Assembly (NCBI RefSeq): GCF_014696355.1
Contig: NZ_JACJQA010000026.1
Span: 104,852-168,851, forward strand
DNA length: 64,000 bases
DNA from: Pseudanabaena sp. FACHB-1998
GTDB lineage: Bacteria > Cyanobacteriota > Cyanobacteriia > Pseudanabaenales > Pseudanabaenaceae
Direction: 5' to 3'
The position numbers and the translations under genes were made by a program. This document shows positions 63,587 through 64,000 of the stretch, piece after piece. Under the pieces are notes generated by a model. The model had not been told where the DNA came from and did not search any database. It saw nothing but the letters and a program-made list of their open reading frames with translations. Positions within the stretch are counted from its first letter, which is position 1. Every line of letters starts with the position of its first letter.

Positions 63587-63646
63587 GGACTAATCCCAAC
63601 GTTATTCTTCTATTTCTTCTTCAATTGTAGACGCTATATAGCAATC

Positions 63647-64000
63647 CTAAATGAGTTGTGGAAAAAAGCCATACTTAAAAATCTTCTCAAAGCAAAAGAC
63701 TTGAAGATGAGTGACTAACTCAAATAACCTCTTCACATTGTCAAAGTTCTTTAGTAAGTGATAGTACTGACGGATAAAACGCTTTGCTTGCAACCAGACA
63801 TCCTCAATTGGATTCTGAGTAGGATCGTTTGGAGCAAAACGTATACAGGTAATTTTCCAATCTGATTCGCTTTTACCGTCATTGATAGTCGCTAAATAGT
63901 CTTTAACCTCTTGAGAACGATGATAGCTTGCCCCATCCCATAACAAAACAATTTGACTGTTAGGATACATGTTGACTAGATATTGCATAAATGCAACCGT
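63647..64000 (-). mobile_element. IS630-family transposase, 3' part (runs off the window)
   Basis: DDE_3-type transposase C-terminal domain: IVLLWDGASYHRSQEVKDYL holds the second catalytic Asp, and FAPNDPTQNPIEDVWLQAKR the final acidic residue, as in IS630/Tc1-like elements. The frame is open through base 64000 (TVAF before MQYLVN), so the N-terminal part lies beyond. The element's terminal repeat is probably just below the stop, near 63625-63660 (TAGCAATCCTAAATGAG). Confidence 0.88.

Overview
The window is chromosomal DNA of a cyanobacterium. This follows from chlL/chlN/chlB, chlM and a short psbK, from many copies of the HIP1 octamer GCGATCGC, and from cyanobacterial versions of rsmH, prfC, hemC and others. 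Gene content, moderate GC and many intergenic hairpins suggest a Pseudanabaena-like filamentous cyanobacterium; the genus is an inference.

Layout. (1) 1-18213, all on the minus strand, is one long surface-polysaccharide cluster: Wzm/Wzt ABC exporter, a PglD-like acyltransferase, a propeller hydrolase-like protein, FdtA/FdtB-type dTDP-3-amino-sugar enzymes, five glycosyltransferase genes (one a GT2-GT4 fusion), an SDR epimerase and the dTDP-rhamnose genes rfbC-B-D-A (rfbA runs off the edge). (2) 18486-31666 is housekeeping: an ABC-2 permease, a zinc peptidase, a CDF transporter, rsmH, hemC, chlM, sppA, psbK (45 aa, easily missed), a ThiS/MoaD-like protein, a phosphopantetheinyl transferase, larB and a LysR regulator. 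A broken 2OG-Fe(II) oxygenase gene lies here. (3) 31774-35808 holds chlN-chlB-chlL, the complete dark-operative protochlorophyllide reductase, in one contiguous unit. (4) 36161-41808 is a five-gene, same-strand cluster: a coiled-coil membrane protein, a 1166-aa protein with three FtsK/SpoIIIE-type domains of which only the middle one has intact Walker motifs, and three small proteins with a WXG100-like core and Trp at residue 44. It looks like a type VII-secretion-like system. (5) 42353-54907 mixes a YefM/YoeB toxin-antitoxin pair, DUF29, a class III adenylate cyclase, an S4 protein, prfC, a pentapeptide protein, an OtnK-type kinase, a DMT exporter, a DUF433 gene beside a remnant of its toxin, a SLATT (DUF4231) protein, a Uma2 nuclease and unknowns. 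(6) 55135-58890 holds a type II NADH dehydrogenase and a bacterial Ro60 (TROVE-vWA) gene. Upstream of Ro60, on the same strand, are two RNAs with complete tRNA-like acceptor, D and T arms but with the anticodon arm replaced by a ~70-nt domain carrying a shared 20-nt box, plus a third divergent relative: a probable Y RNA cluster. (7) 59011-64000 has an exported protein, DUF2252, a PD-(D/E)XK-HEPN fusion, a cold-shock-DUF1294 fusion and the end of an IS630-type transposase.

Across the window most intergenic gaps carry one or more near-perfect palindromes with 14-28 bp arms and a tiny centre (GCC-NNN-GGC or GCGC-NNN-GCGC type). The arms differ from copy to copy while the centre is kept. Some copies share a 31-nt flanking module ending GCGCTGTAAT. 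Several overlap stop codons or upstream in-frame extensions, so starts of neighbouring genes had to be moved inward.

The two candidates for an undescribed system are the WXG100/triple-FtsK cluster and the tRNA-shaped Y-like RNAs beside Ro60.
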